Origin: Devosia sp.
Lineage (GTDB): Bacteria; Pseudomonadota; Alphaproteobacteria; Rhizobiales; Devosiaceae
DNA: 64,000 bases
Direction of reading: 5' to 3'
Assembly (NCBI RefSeq): GCF_017307495.1
Contig: NZ_JAFKHE010000025.1
Location: forward strand, 51,788-115,787
Shown here: one piece after another, positions 25,058 to 33,489 of the stretch
Position numbering within the stretch: position 1 is the first letter of the stretch
Layout of the letters: every line of letters starts with the position of its first letter
Notes under the pieces: model-generated
Seen by the model: the letters and a program-made list of their open reading frames with translations, nothing else
Databases searched by the model: none
Told to the model about the DNA's origin: nothing
Translations under genes and position numbers: made by a program

Positions 25058-26344
25058 ATGAGGGAAATGAACGTGTCCGATCCGTTGCTGCATCTCGTGG
25101 AGCGCTGGAGAAACGATCCGTACGGCACGTATCGCTCTTGGTTTCTGTGGGAGGAGCGGCTCAAGAACTTCAGGTCGATCCGCCGCGGTATCCAGCAGGT
25201 CGTCGCCGAGATTGAGAGCGGTCGTTTTGGCAGCGCATATCGCGGCTCCTCGCTCGAAACGGTTGTGCACTCGATCGCCGAGCAGCGCCAAATCTTCAGG
25301 GGTGCGGACCACGCGTTCCTTTGGAAACCGAAGCTACGTATCCCTGATATCTACGAGAGTGCAGATAATCAGCGGGCGTTTGGCCGCCTGCTGGACACCT
25401 GCGTGTGTTGTACCACCGAGCAACAGGTTCTGGGCGCCATCCGAGAAATCGACGCCAAGGCGATAAAGGGCCTTGGGCCCGCCGCTGCAAACCTTCTATA
25501 TTTCCTGCATCCTACCATAGCGCCGCCGTTCAATACCGCAATTGTCAGCGGTTACAATGCCCTTGTGGGCGCCAAAGTACGGCTGGGGCGCTGGGACGAA
25601 TACCTGGCGATGCGAGAAGGCATCTTGGCGCTCAATGCGAAATACCGCGAACTGCTGTCCAACGACCTCGGCGCTCTGGCGGGGCTGCTGTTCGATATTG
25701 GCAGCGGCCGCTATCCCGCCCCTCCGCTAGTCGAAAATGACGACAACGCCTTGCGGGCTTGGGAAGCGGATCTGACGCGCGTGCGGAAAGAGGCTGAAAG
25801 AGCGAATAAGGCGGTCTCCGCAGCGCGCGAGCAAGACCATACTCACACCGAGGTTCAAGGCTGGTTGCGTGACCTGGGGCACGCGGTCGGTTATGCCGTT
25901 TGGGTGGCGGCCAATGACCGCAGCCGCCCGCTCGGCAACGGCAAGCTCGGTGACGGTTGTCTCGAGATGCTGCCGCTACCCGCTGCTGCACCCGCAGCCG
26001 AAGCGATACGGCTCATCGATGTGCTCTGGCTCCATCGGGACACCGGGCGCATCGTTGCAGCGTTCGAGGTGGAGCACACAACGTCGATCTATTCCGGCAT
26101 CGTGCGCATGCTGGACTTGGCACTTGGAAGTGATGCCCATGCCCTTGAAGGCCTGTTCTTGGTTGCCCCGGATGGGCGAGAGCACGAAGTCAGCGCGCAA
26201 CTCAGACGCCCCGCTTTCAGCCGCGTGGCTGACCTCGCAGTGCGGTACCTGCCCTACGGAGAACTGAAGACAAACCGCGAGTCGATCGCCCGATTTGGTC
26301 AAGGCATGAAGCCGATCCACGCGATCTCGAGGCTCCTCACCTGA
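25058..26344 (+). CDS. Predicted PD-(D/E)xK-type nuclease, solitary
   Basis: A 428-residue soluble protein. Residues 1-230 are mostly helical, with a helix-hairpin-helix-like segment IKGLGPAAANLLYFLHPT. A charged helix (residues 235-265) links to a C-terminal alpha/beta domain with LIDVLWLHRDTGRIVAAFEVEHTT, which fits the D...ExE/K core of restriction-endonuclease folds. No methyltransferase gene adjoins it. It could be a defence nuclease. Start codons at 25058 and 25067 are both possible. Confidence 0.6.
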   Translation: MREMNVSDPLLHLVERWRNDPYGTYRSWFLWEERLKNFRSIRRGIQQVVAEIESGRFGSAYRGSSLETVVHSIAEQRQIFRGADHAFLWKPKLRIPDIYESADNQRAFGRLLDTCVCCTTEQQVLGAIREIDAKAIKGLGPAAANLLYFLHPTIAPPFNTAIVSGYNALVGAKVRLGRWDEYLAMREGILALNAKYRELLSNDLGALAGLLFDIGSGRYPAPPLVENDDNALRAWEADLTRVRKEAERANKAVSAAREQDHTHTEVQGWLRDLGHAVGYAVWVAANDRSRPLGNGKLGDGCLEMLPLPAAAPAAEAIRLIDVLWLHRDTGRIVAAFEVEHTTSIYSGIVRMLDLALGSDAHALEGLFLVAPDGREHEVSAQLRRPAFSRVADLAVRYLPYGELKTNRESIARFGQGMKPIHAISRLLT

Positions 26345-26386
26345 GGAATCGCACAAGCGATCGACAATCAGTCTGACAGGGTACAG

Positions 26387-27058
26387 TCACCCGGAGGTCC
26401 TGCCGCCGTTGCGCAGACCAGCCAACCTGCCCCAATTCGGGAAGAAGGCCGGAACTTCTGCCGCATAGCGTTCGTATGCCTCGCCGAACTCCCTCCTTGC
26501 CTCGCGCTCCTCGACAAAGGAGAGGCGCACGTACATGGCCACGAGGATCGGGAACATCACAAGGGTCAGCAAGGTCGGCCATTGCACCAGGAAACCCAGC
26601 ATGACGAGGACAAAGCCCACATATTGCGGATGGCGAACGTAGGAATAGGGCCCCTCGGTCGCCAACCGCCGCTCGCTTTGGGCGGCATACAAGACCCGCC
26701 AGCCGGCGGCGATCAGAAGGAACCCACCGCCAATCAAGACAAAGCTTGCGATATGGAACGGGCCGAAATGCGGACTCGCCCGCCAGCCGAACATCATCTC
26801 GAGCAGATGGCCGGCATCATGGGACCACCAATCAACATTGGGGAACGCCGCCTGCAGCCAGCCCGAAAGTAGATAGATCGTCAGCGGAAACCCATACATT
26901 TCCGCAAACAGCGCGACCAGAAATGCGCTGAACGCACCAAACGACCGCCAGTCGCGTCGAGTTTGCGGCTTGAAGAAACTGAATGCAAACAGGATGAAGA
27001 CGGCTGAGTTGACGATGACCAGCCACCACAATCCATAGGCCGGAACGGTGTCGTTCAT
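26387..27058 (-). CDS. Isoprenylcysteine carboxyl methyltransferase-family membrane protein
   Basis: A 223-residue integral membrane methyltransferase. It has five or six membrane spans and the C-terminal signature of the ICMT/PEMT group: GPYSYVRHPQYVGFVLVMLGF, then SFVEEREARREFGEAYERY. Bacterial members methylate lipids or small thiols, and their substrates are mostly unknown. It is the last gene of a minus-strand operon with DUF2934 and DUF2933 genes, behind an FNR-like box at 27690. Confidence 0.85.
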   Translation of the reverse strand: MNDTVPAYGLWWLVIVNSAVFILFAFSFFKPQTRRDWRSFGAFSAFLVALFAEMYGFPLTIYLLSGWLQAAFPNVDWWSHDAGHLLEMMFGWRASPHFGPFHIASFVLIGGGFLLIAAGWRVLYAAQSERRLATEGPYSYVRHPQYVGFVLVMLGFLVQWPTLLTLVMFPILVAMYVRLSFVEEREARREFGEAYERYAAEVPAFFPNWGRLAGLRNGGRTSG

Positions 27059-27085
27059 GATTGCTGCTCCTGACGGGATCGGGCC

Positions 27086-27394
27086 TTAGTGCCGGTGTCC
27101 AGGGACATCTTCGTCGTCCTCAGTGGAAGCTCCCCGCCTCTGATGGTGGTGCCCGCCATGCGTAAACAGGTGCATCGGCAGGCAGGCGAGCAGCAGAAGG
27201 ATCGGCAGGTAATACCCGACATATGGGACGAGATGGGCTCGGTGCTCGGCCACCAGGAAGAAGCCACCGATCACGAGGAAAGCGATGGTCACGAACCCGG
27301 CTGGGGACCGCCAGAAACCTCGCGGCTCGGAACCGACGTCCTGGGGCGTGCTGGCCGGCTGCTGATCCGGATGGGAACTCGAGTGATCGCTCAT
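27086..27394 (-). CDS. DUF2933 membrane protein
   Basis: A 102-residue protein with two membrane spans (FVTIAFLVIGGFFLVAEHRAHL, YLPILLLLACLPMHLFTHGGHHH) and a His-rich C-terminus. This is the DUF2933 layout, commonly found beside metal-resistance and ICMT-type genes. The HGGHHH cluster may bind metal. Its ATG overlaps the upstream DUF2934 stop (ATGA). Confidence 0.8.
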   Translation of the reverse strand: MSDHSSSHPDQQPASTPQDVGSEPRGFWRSPAGFVTIAFLVIGGFFLVAEHRAHLVPYVGYYLPILLLLACLPMHLFTHGGHHHQRRGASTEDDEDVPGHRH

Positions 27395-27618
27395 TGGTGA
27401 ACCCTCCGTCGCGAATTGACCTCACGCTGCCTTCTGGACGGTGGGTCGCTCTTTGCCATCAGTTTCCCGCGGCGCCGCTCATCCGCCTCAATCTCCAGCT
27501 CGGCTCGTCGCCAGTGATCCTCGTCGTGGCCATCGGCCCTGCCCTCCGCCTCCCAGATCTCATAGGCGCGCTTCTGAATTCGCTTCCGCTTGTCGTGCAT
27601 CCTCAATCTCCCACTCAC
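27391..27618 (-). CDS. DUF2934 protein
   Basis: A 75-residue basic protein (69 if ATG 27600 is used). It has the DUF2934 pattern IQKRAYEIWEAEGRADGHDEDHWRRAELEIE. The domain is frequent in rhizobial stress and low-oxygen gene groups; its role is not known. It is the first gene of the minus-strand operon that starts 72 bases from the FNR-like box. Confidence 0.8.
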   Translation of the reverse strand: MSGRLRMHDKRKRIQKRAYEIWEAEGRADGHDEDHWRRAELEIEADERRRGKLMAKSDPPSRRQREVNSRRRVHQ

Positions 27619-27689
27619 CCCGGCGGGGCAGAATGGCGGAGGTCAATCCGCCATCGCTCAAATTACACCACTTGTGTCGCGGGCTCGGG

Positions 27690-27703
27690 TTGATCTTGAT
27701 CAA
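27690..27703. promoter_or_regulatory. FNR/FixK-type box (perfect palindrome)
   Basis: TTGATCTTGATCAA matches the TTGAT-N4-ATCAA consensus of FNR/FixK/Anr regulators exactly. It lies between the divergent DUF2934 operon and the CBS-domain gene, so it could activate either or both under low oxygen. Confidence 0.75.
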
Positions 27704-27802
27704 GACGTGCAGACGCGCTGCATGCTCTTGCTTATGGGAGTAAGCTGACTGCCGGACCCGCTCCAGGACCATGTGGCGGCCGGAATGGCGGGGAGAAGCC
27801 CC

Positions 27803-28240
27803 ATGACAACCGTCCGACATATCCTCGACATCAAGGGCCACGCCGTTTTCACGGTTCGCCCTGACGACACCGTTGCCGATGCGCTTCGGGTGATGGCCGA
27901 CAAGGACATAGGCGCCGTGCTGGTCACAAACGGCGACCGCGTCGTCGGGATCTTCACCGAGCGGCACTATGCCAGGCGCGTATTCCTCAAGGGCAGAACT
28001 TCGCCGACGACCCTGGTGCGCGACGTGATGGTGAAGGACGTCATCTATGTCGAACCGGATCAGACCGTCGACGCCTGCATGGCCCTCATGGCCGCCAAGC
28101 GCATCCGGCACCTGCCGGTCCTCAGCGGCGGCACGCTCGTCGGCATCATTTCCATCGGCGACCTGATGAAGAGCGCGCTTGCCGACCGCGAATTCAACAT
28201 CGAGCAACTCGTGCTCTATGTGGGCGGGATAAGGGGCTGA
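27803..28240 (+). CDS. CBS-domain pair protein
   Basis: A 145-residue soluble protein made of two CBS domains (residues about 10-65 and 75-130) and nothing else. Typical segments are TVADALRVMADKDIGAVLVTNGDRVVGIFTERHYAR and QTVDACMALMAAKRIRHLPVL (quoted as positions 21-56 and 86-106 overall). CBS pairs sense adenine nucleotides. ATG 27803 has GGGGAGAAG upstream. An FNR-like box lies about 100 bases upstream. Confidence 0.9.
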   Translation: MTTVRHILDIKGHAVFTVRPDDTVADALRVMADKDIGAVLVTNGDRVVGIFTERHYARRVFLKGRTSPTTLVRDVMVKDVIYVEPDQTVDACMALMAAKRIRHLPVLSGGTLVGIISIGDLMKSALADREFNIEQLVLYVGGIRG

Positions 28241-28252
28241 TTTCGGGGACGG

Positions 28253-28798
28253 TCAGTCCGGTGGCAGGCGCTGATCCAGCGCATCGTAGTCGGCGGCCTG
28301 CATGTCAACCGAGGCCCGCATGTACGTAACAACATCCCATATCATCTCGTCACCGTAGGACGACGTGGCCCAGGCGGGCATGCCGGTGAATCTGATGCCG
28401 TTCCGCGTAACCCAGAACAGTTCGGCGTCGGTCATGTCCTCCACTAGTTCCGGCAGGTCTGGCGCTTTGGGATTTAGCCCTGCTGACATCGCTGTGGGCT
28501 CCCGCCCCGGCGGGTTGTGGCACATGGCGCACTCCTGACGGAAGAAGCGAAACCCCCGCTCTACTTGCTCAGCTCCTCCGAGCGTCGGGGCCTCAATGTC
28601 TCGTGCATGCAGTTGAATGGAGGCTTCCCGCGCGGTCACCAGCAGCCACTGCAGGGGCGCGGAATCCACGGTCGTTGCAGCAACGTTGAAGAAGCCGGAA
28701 TAGACAAAGGCCAGCGCTCCCAGACCGCCAAGGACGCCAAGAATGACGAGCCATGCCAGGACCGCCTTCACGACTTCGGCTCGGAACAGCGACATCAT
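28253..28798 (-). CDS. Membrane-anchored c-type cytochrome
   Basis: A 181-residue cytochrome with one N-terminal membrane anchor (AVLAWLVILGVLGGLGALAFVY) and a single haem site ECAMCHNPPGREP near residue 100. The distal Met is in FTGMPAWATSSYGDEMIWDV. It starts 21 bases after the epimerase/SPW fusion gene and probably shares its FNR-like promoter. A role in low-oxygen respiration or metal redox is plausible. Confidence 0.85.
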   Translation of the reverse strand: MMSLFRAEVVKAVLAWLVILGVLGGLGALAFVYSGFFNVAATTVDSAPLQWLLVTAREASIQLHARDIEAPTLGGAEQVERGFRFFRQECAMCHNPPGREPTAMSAGLNPKAPDLPELVEDMTDAELFWVTRNGIRFTGMPAWATSSYGDEMIWDVVTYMRASVDMQAADYDALDQRLPPD

Positions 28799-28819
28799 TG
28801 GCGTTTCTCCGACTTGTCC

Positions 28820-31800
28820 CTAGACGATGAAGCGGTTCCAGCCCGCGTAGGAGTCCCTGATGCGCCCCCGCGGCAGCGCGGACACGATCAACAGGACGCC
28901 GCCGATGACGCCGTTCCAGGCCGCGATCGGCGATCCCAGGCCCTCGAGCAGCCACGGCGCAGCGATCAGCCAGGCGCCGAATGCCACATTGATGAAGCGG
29001 ACAGAGCGCGCGACCTCGGCGAAGGCCATGATGGAGAAGGTCACGACCAGCGCGCCCACGAGGTGATCGCTGTCGGCGATAGCGCCTGAGTTGCCGAAGG
29101 TGAGCCGGTTGAACATGAACCAGATGCCGACGGCGCAGCTGAGCAGCAACGGCAGGGGAAGCGTTATACCGCGCCCGCTCTCCGCGACCATCTCGCGCGC
29201 ATTGCCCAGCATTCCCCTGGACTGGTCGTCGCTGCCTCCCTCCATGGCACCGCCAGTCCAGAACGTGCGCCAGAATGGCTTGCCCTTGCGGCGGGCATCG
29301 ACCAGGAACTGCCCCATGGCGACGAACTCATCGAGCGAGTACGGGATCATGATCGCCATCGCCAGCGCGGCGATCAGGCACAGCGTGCACCAGGTGCCGA
29401 TCTCGATCGGCTGGATGATGATGAAGTAGATGCTGACGATACCGAGCGGCAGGATCAGGATGGCCAATGCCAGCACCATCCACGGCATGGTGCGCCAGCG
29501 GTCCTTGCCGCCCATCCAGGTCATGACCAACTCGAGCATGTAGACCACGGCGCCCAGCGCGCCATCCGGGATCGGCCAGGCCTTGGACACGTCCGAGGTG
29601 ATGATCGTCTCGGTACCGTTCATCGCCCCCTCTCCCGCAAAGAAGGGTTCCCACACAGTGTCGACATGGCCGAGCTGATAGGCGCCGAGATAGCGGGCGA
29701 TGAGGAATCCGATCACTGCCAGCACGGCAATCGGCATGCGCTGTATCCAGCTTGCTGGAGTATAAGCCCAGCCGGGAGGGATATCGGGTTTTCCCATCAT
29801 GCCTTCCATGCTCATGCCCGGCATCATCGGGATCAGCACCGACAGGGCGATGACCAGCCCCCCGACCAGGGTGTCGTTCGCATAGGCCTCGGGCAACGGC
29901 GTCCAGAAGACGAGCGGTGCCAACAGCAGCCAGCCGCCGACAAAGGCGTTGCCCCATTGCGCCCAGGGGAAGCGGCGCCAGGGGTCAGCGGACAGCCAAC
30001 TGAAGGCAATCACCAGCACGCCGGCAATGACGTCGCTCCAGGTCATCGCCAGGTTGCGCAACGCAAAATGCGGCAGTCCACGTTCGGCCATCACGCGCAA
30101 CTGGTTGGCGTCCGGCGTGAAGTCACTCATGTAGCCAAGGGTGATCGGGCTGGTGAGCAGCCAGAAGCCGAGCATCAGGGCAAGATAGTGCGGCCAGAGC
30201 AGCTTCTGATGGTCCTCGACCATCATGTTCGCGTGCTCGGCCGGTCCGTGCCCGGCGTGCTCCTTGGTGCCCGAGCGCGGAACCAGCGTCATGCCGCATT
30301 TGGGGCACCGGCCCGGCTCGCGACTGACGACCTCGGGGTGCATCGGGCAGGTGTATTCGACCGCCTGCTCGACGGCCATCATGTGGCCGTGCTCCATATG
30401 CTCGCGATGTTCCTGATGCTCGTGGCTGCCGGCAGGCGGTTGCAGCTCCAGCGCCATCCCACACTGCGGGCACCGGCCTGGCGTGGCGCCCACAACCTCC
30501 GGATGCATCGGGCAGGCGTACTGGCCCCCCGCAGGCGGGAGAGCGGGCTCCAGCGCCGTCCCGCACCTCGGACAATTGCCGGGCAGCGATTGGCACACTT
30601 CCGGATGCATCGGACAGGCGTGCATCAACTCGCCTGCAGCGGGGGCTGCTTCGGCGGTCTGCGGCGCGGCTTTGGATAACGGGCGGGCCTGCTCCAGTGC
30701 GGGTGCCGGTTGAGCTTGCTGAGGGCTTTGGCGCGCCTCCAGCTCCGCTCGCACCACCTTGTCGGCAATCGCATCCGGTAGTGCCAGGCCGTGCTCGCGA
30801 TACCAGCCAAATGGATCGGCGTGCAATGCCGCCACCATCTTGGGCAGGGTCTGGCGCAGGGTGTGGCGAGGTTCCCAGCCGAGCAGCGTGCGGGCGCGGG
30901 TGATGTCCAGCGCATAATGGTCATTGGCCCGGTCGATCATCCACGGCTTGATGAACGTATCCTGGCCAAGCACTTCCTCTTGCAGCCACGCGCCGACCTT
31001 GGCCATTACCCCGGGGACGTCGTAGGTCTCTCCCGAGTGGCCCTGGATCAGCCGCATGAACGTGTGCTGCAACTCGTCATAGCTCAGCGTCTCCGGCTCG
31101 CCGACGAGAATGGCCACTTCCGGCGGCAGTTGCGCCCGGCGCTCTATGGTGCGCTCGATGGCGTCAACCACGTCCTCGAGGTGGACGAAGGACTGACCGT
31201 GTGAGGTCGAACCCGAATAGAGGTGGCCCGCCAGCTGTCGTTCGAAGATGCGCTGGATCTGGTGCGCGAGGGGCGGCGAGTGACAGACGTCGTCGTAAAC
31301 ACCCGCGAGACGCAGGATCACGGCCGGAATGTCGCCACGCTCCGCCCGGATCAGCTCCTCGGTCCGGACCTTGGATTCCGGATAGGCCCAGGTCGGCCCG
31401 ATCGGCCAGTCCTCGGTGATGAACACGCCGGGCTCGCCCGGCTCGTGCACGAGCATGGTGCTCGAGAAGATGAACTGCTCGACCTCGAAATTCTCGCGCT
31501 TGAGCCCGCGCAGGAGCCGCTCCGTCCCCTTGACGGTGATCTCGTCGTACTTCGGGCTCGGCTTGCCGAGAAAGTCATAGTACGCGGCGAGGTGGACGAC
31601 CGCCGCGATGTGCGATCCATGGTGATCGCGCAGGACACGCAACCCTTCCTCGGTGCTTTGCTCGGAGGCGAGGTCGACCGGAATGCGTACGCAATCTGGC
31701 GGCGGCGGACTGGGGGCCTTGAGATCGAAGCCCACGACGTCGCTGAACTGCCCGGTCAGCCGTTGCATCACCGCAGTGCCGATCCGGCCGTTGCTGCCGG

Positions 31801-31831
31801 TAATCAGGACCAATCTTCGTTCAGCACTCAT
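28820..31831 (-). CDS. NAD-epimerase / heavy-metal-binding / SPW membrane fusion protein
   Basis: A 1003-residue multidomain protein. Residues 1-370 are an extended SDR-type NAD-dependent epimerase (LITGSNGRIG, active-site YPESK). After a Pro/Ala linker come three heavy-metal-binding modules at about 402-515, each CPMHPEV...CPxCGxxL. The rest is membrane: two SPW-repeat blocks flanking a segment with GTWCTLCLIAALAMA, a VKOR-like CxxC motif. ATG 31831 follows GGAG; the frame opens further upstream. An FNR-like box lies 93 bases upstream. The combination suggests a redox or metal-responsive envelope enzyme, substrate unknown. Confidence 0.85.
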   Translation of the reverse strand: MSAERRLVLITGSNGRIGTAVMQRLTGQFSDVVGFDLKAPSPPPPDCVRIPVDLASEQSTEEGLRVLRDHHGSHIAAVVHLAAYYDFLGKPSPKYDEITVKGTERLLRGLKRENFEVEQFIFSSTMLVHEPGEPGVFITEDWPIGPTWAYPESKVRTEELIRAERGDIPAVILRLAGVYDDVCHSPPLAHQIQRIFERQLAGHLYSGSTSHGQSFVHLEDVVDAIERTIERRAQLPPEVAILVGEPETLSYDELQHTFMRLIQGHSGETYDVPGVMAKVGAWLQEEVLGQDTFIKPWMIDRANDHYALDITRARTLLGWEPRHTLRQTLPKMVAALHADPFGWYREHGLALPDAIADKVVRAELEARQSPQQAQPAPALEQARPLSKAAPQTAEAAPAAGELMHACPMHPEVCQSLPGNCPRCGTALEPALPPAGGQYACPMHPEVVGATPGRCPQCGMALELQPPAGSHEHQEHREHMEHGHMMAVEQAVEYTCPMHPEVVSREPGRCPKCGMTLVPRSGTKEHAGHGPAEHANMMVEDHQKLLWPHYLALMLGFWLLTSPITLGYMSDFTPDANQLRVMAERGLPHFALRNLAMTWSDVIAGVLVIAFSWLSADPWRRFPWAQWGNAFVGGWLLLAPLVFWTPLPEAYANDTLVGGLVIALSVLIPMMPGMSMEGMMGKPDIPPGWAYTPASWIQRMPIAVLAVIGFLIARYLGAYQLGHVDTVWEPFFAGEGAMNGTETIITSDVSKAWPIPDGALGAVVYMLELVMTWMGGKDRWRTMPWMVLALAILILPLGIVSIYFIIIQPIEIGTWCTLCLIAALAMAIMIPYSLDEFVAMGQFLVDARRKGKPFWRTFWTGGAMEGGSDDQSRGMLGNAREMVAESGRGITLPLPLLLSCAVGIWFMFNRLTFGNSGAIADSDHLVGALVVTFSIMAFAEVARSVRFINVAFGAWLIAAPWLLEGLGSPIAAWNGVIGGVLLIVSALPRGRIRDSYAGWNRFIV

Positions 31832-31923
31832 GGCCGTAACTCCATGTGCACATAGAACGTCGCGAATTGCGCAAGAATCGGCCGAGACAGCAGCCAAGTC
31901 AATGGTTTGCATCGACCGACCGA

Positions 31924-31937
31924 TTGACCGAGATCAA
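31924..31937. promoter_or_regulatory. FNR/FixK-like box
   Basis: TTGACCGAGATCAA fits TTGAT-N4-ATCAA with one mismatch in the left half. It lies about 93 bases upstream of the fusion gene start on the minus strand, a normal distance for an activator site. Confidence 0.55.
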
Positions 31938-32068
31938 TGCACGCGGAACATTGCGGTACTGGGCAAGGCAGGCTGAGCCAACTCAGCCTTTAGCGACCAT
32001 GGCATTCAACTCAGCTCGTGTTCCGGTCTCCCGCATCCATGAGGAAGTGGCATCAGCTCTAGCGATGC

Positions 32069-32246
32069 TTACATGACGCTTCCACGCGACCGCTCTTGTT
32101 CCTCCCAGCGCAGGGGAAGCCGGTCGCGCCAGAACAGCTTCTGCGCGGTGAGTCCTGCTGGTTGCTGAGCAGCCAGGATGCTCTCGACCAGCTCCGGCGA
32201 CAGGAATGCCAACAGCAGCACCTGCCCCACGTGAGTGTCAGTGAGG
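32069..32246 (-). pseudogene. Large serine recombinase, C-terminal remnant
   Basis: The minus strand reads TDTHVGQVLLLAFLSPELVE and continues through AAQQPAGLTAQKLFWRDRLPL to a stop at 32069. It aligns with the last about 55 residues of the intact recombinase at 37607-39319 (TDTYVGQVLPLAFLTPELVE, SGQQPAGLTAQKLIWRERLPL). The rest of the gene is missing. It is a scar of an earlier element of the same family. Confidence 0.8.
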
Positions 32247-32250
32247 GACC

Positions 32251-32600
32251 GCTACGTTGGCCGTGACCACCACTCCGATGGCCTTTCGGCAAGACCTGAA
32301 ACTGGCAGCACGTTCGCGATTTGTCCGGGTGGGCCTTGGTCTGCACCCCCATTTGGCAGCCGAACGCAAGTGCGAGCTGGACCTCTTTGAAGCGCTGCTA
32401 CCCGAGACCCGTATGTGGGCGAAATTGGCCTCGACGTCGGCCCCAAGTTCTTCCGCACGTTGCCCGAGCAGACCGAGTGTTCACCCGGATTCTCCGATGT
32501 GGCCGCCCAGGGAAGGTTCTATCCGTCCACAGCGTCACGACAGCTGGCAAGGTTCTGGACCTGATCGAGGAGATGCTTCCCGCTGAGCGAATGATCATTG
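32251..32600 (+). pseudogene. TatD-type metal-dependent hydrolase remnant (frameshifted)
   Basis: The plus strand encodes pieces of a TatD-family hydrolase broken by at least two frameshifts: VTTTPMAFRQDLKLAARS, FVRVGLGLHPHLAAE, YVGEIGLDVGPKFFRTL, then KVLSVHSVTTAGKVLDLIEE. The GLHPH and GEIGLD motifs are typical. The N-terminal HxH and the C-terminus are lost. The style resembles the TatD-like subunit of Qat anti-phage systems, but no other qat gene is seen. Confidence 0.65.
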
Positions 32601-32795
32601 TCACGATTGCCGATACCGGCTCGGGAAATTGCTCCGGAGATGCTCGACCGCCTGTTCCTGCCGTTTTCGACAGGCAAGGCCCAGGGCATGGGCGTCGGCC
32701 TGTCGGTATCTAGGACCATTCTCGAAGCTCATGGGGGCGGATTTTAGGCCGAGCCGAATGCAGAGAGTAGAACGCGCTTCACGTTCACCTTTCCT
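32600..32795 (+). pseudogene. Histidine-kinase ATPase tail remnant (FixL-like)
   Basis: Across one or two frameshifts the plus strand reads IADTGSG, IAPEMLDRLFLPFSTGKAQG, MGVGLSVSRTILEAHGG and SSTRFTFTFP. These are the N, G1, F and G2 boxes of a histidine kinase of the FixL type. Everything upstream of the N box is missing, so the gene is dead. Confidence 0.65.
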
Positions 32796-32864
32796 GCCGC
32801 TTGAAACTGGCGTCCAGAAGACTAGAATTCTGGACTTGGGTGAGGACGTAGTTGGTCGGGAGCG

Positions 32865-33225
32865 ATGACCACGGTGCATTTGGTAGAAGACGACGATGCT
32901 GTCAGAAACTCGTTGGCCTTCCTCCTGCGCGCGGCCCGATACTCGGTGCAGGTGTTCCCTTCCGCATACGAGTATCTTGCGTTCTCGGACTTGGAACGGC
33001 CTGATGTATCATCACCGATCTTCGAATGCCCGGAACCGATGGCCTTGAGCTTGTGCGCCTCATGCGAGAACAGGGCGACCAGGTGCCCGTCGTGGTCATA
33101 ACGGGGGCGGTGATGCCGAGGTTTCCGAAGCGGCCCGACAAGCCGGCGCTCACGGCATCGTCCACAAACCGTTCAGCGACGAACGGATACTAATGGTTGT
33201 CCATGCCGCCATTGCGTCGCACTGC
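32865..33225 (+). pseudogene. FixJ-like response regulator, frameshifted receiver domain
   Basis: An intact start (MTTVHLVEDDDAVRNSLAFL) is followed by frameshifts after DLERPDV and again near 33105. The remaining frames give IITDLRMPGTDGLELVRLM (phosphorylated Asp), VPVVVITG, then AEVSEAARQAGAHGIVHKPF. The DNA-binding half is absent. Together with the preceding kinase tail this is a decayed fixL-fixJ-type pair. Confidence 0.7.
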
Positions 33226-33329
33226 GTCCTCGGAGCGCCAATACCAACAGGCCTTCTGCCCTTCTGCGGCGAAGACGCGTGGCAGTTGGCTCCCTCCAGA
33301 AAGGAGAAAGCTCAACGGGCGAACCGCGT

Positions 33330-33343
33330 TTGAGCTACATCAA
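33330..33343. promoter_or_regulatory. FNR/FixK-like box upstream of ftsH
   Basis: TTGAGCTACATCAA matches TTGAT-N4-ATCAA with one mismatch. It lies about 150 bases upstream of the ftsH start, the third such box within 6 kb. Confidence 0.5.
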
Positions 33344-33489
33344 TCAAGTCGAGGCCCCGCTCGCCTAGCCTACCGCCACAGCCGGTTCTGACCTTGGCTT
33401 CTCGGTGGCGGGCGCAGGGGCGTCTCGATCCAAGAGTAGGTCCTCCTTCCCGGCCATTTGCAGAATGGCGCTGCAAGCGGGAAAGCCCC

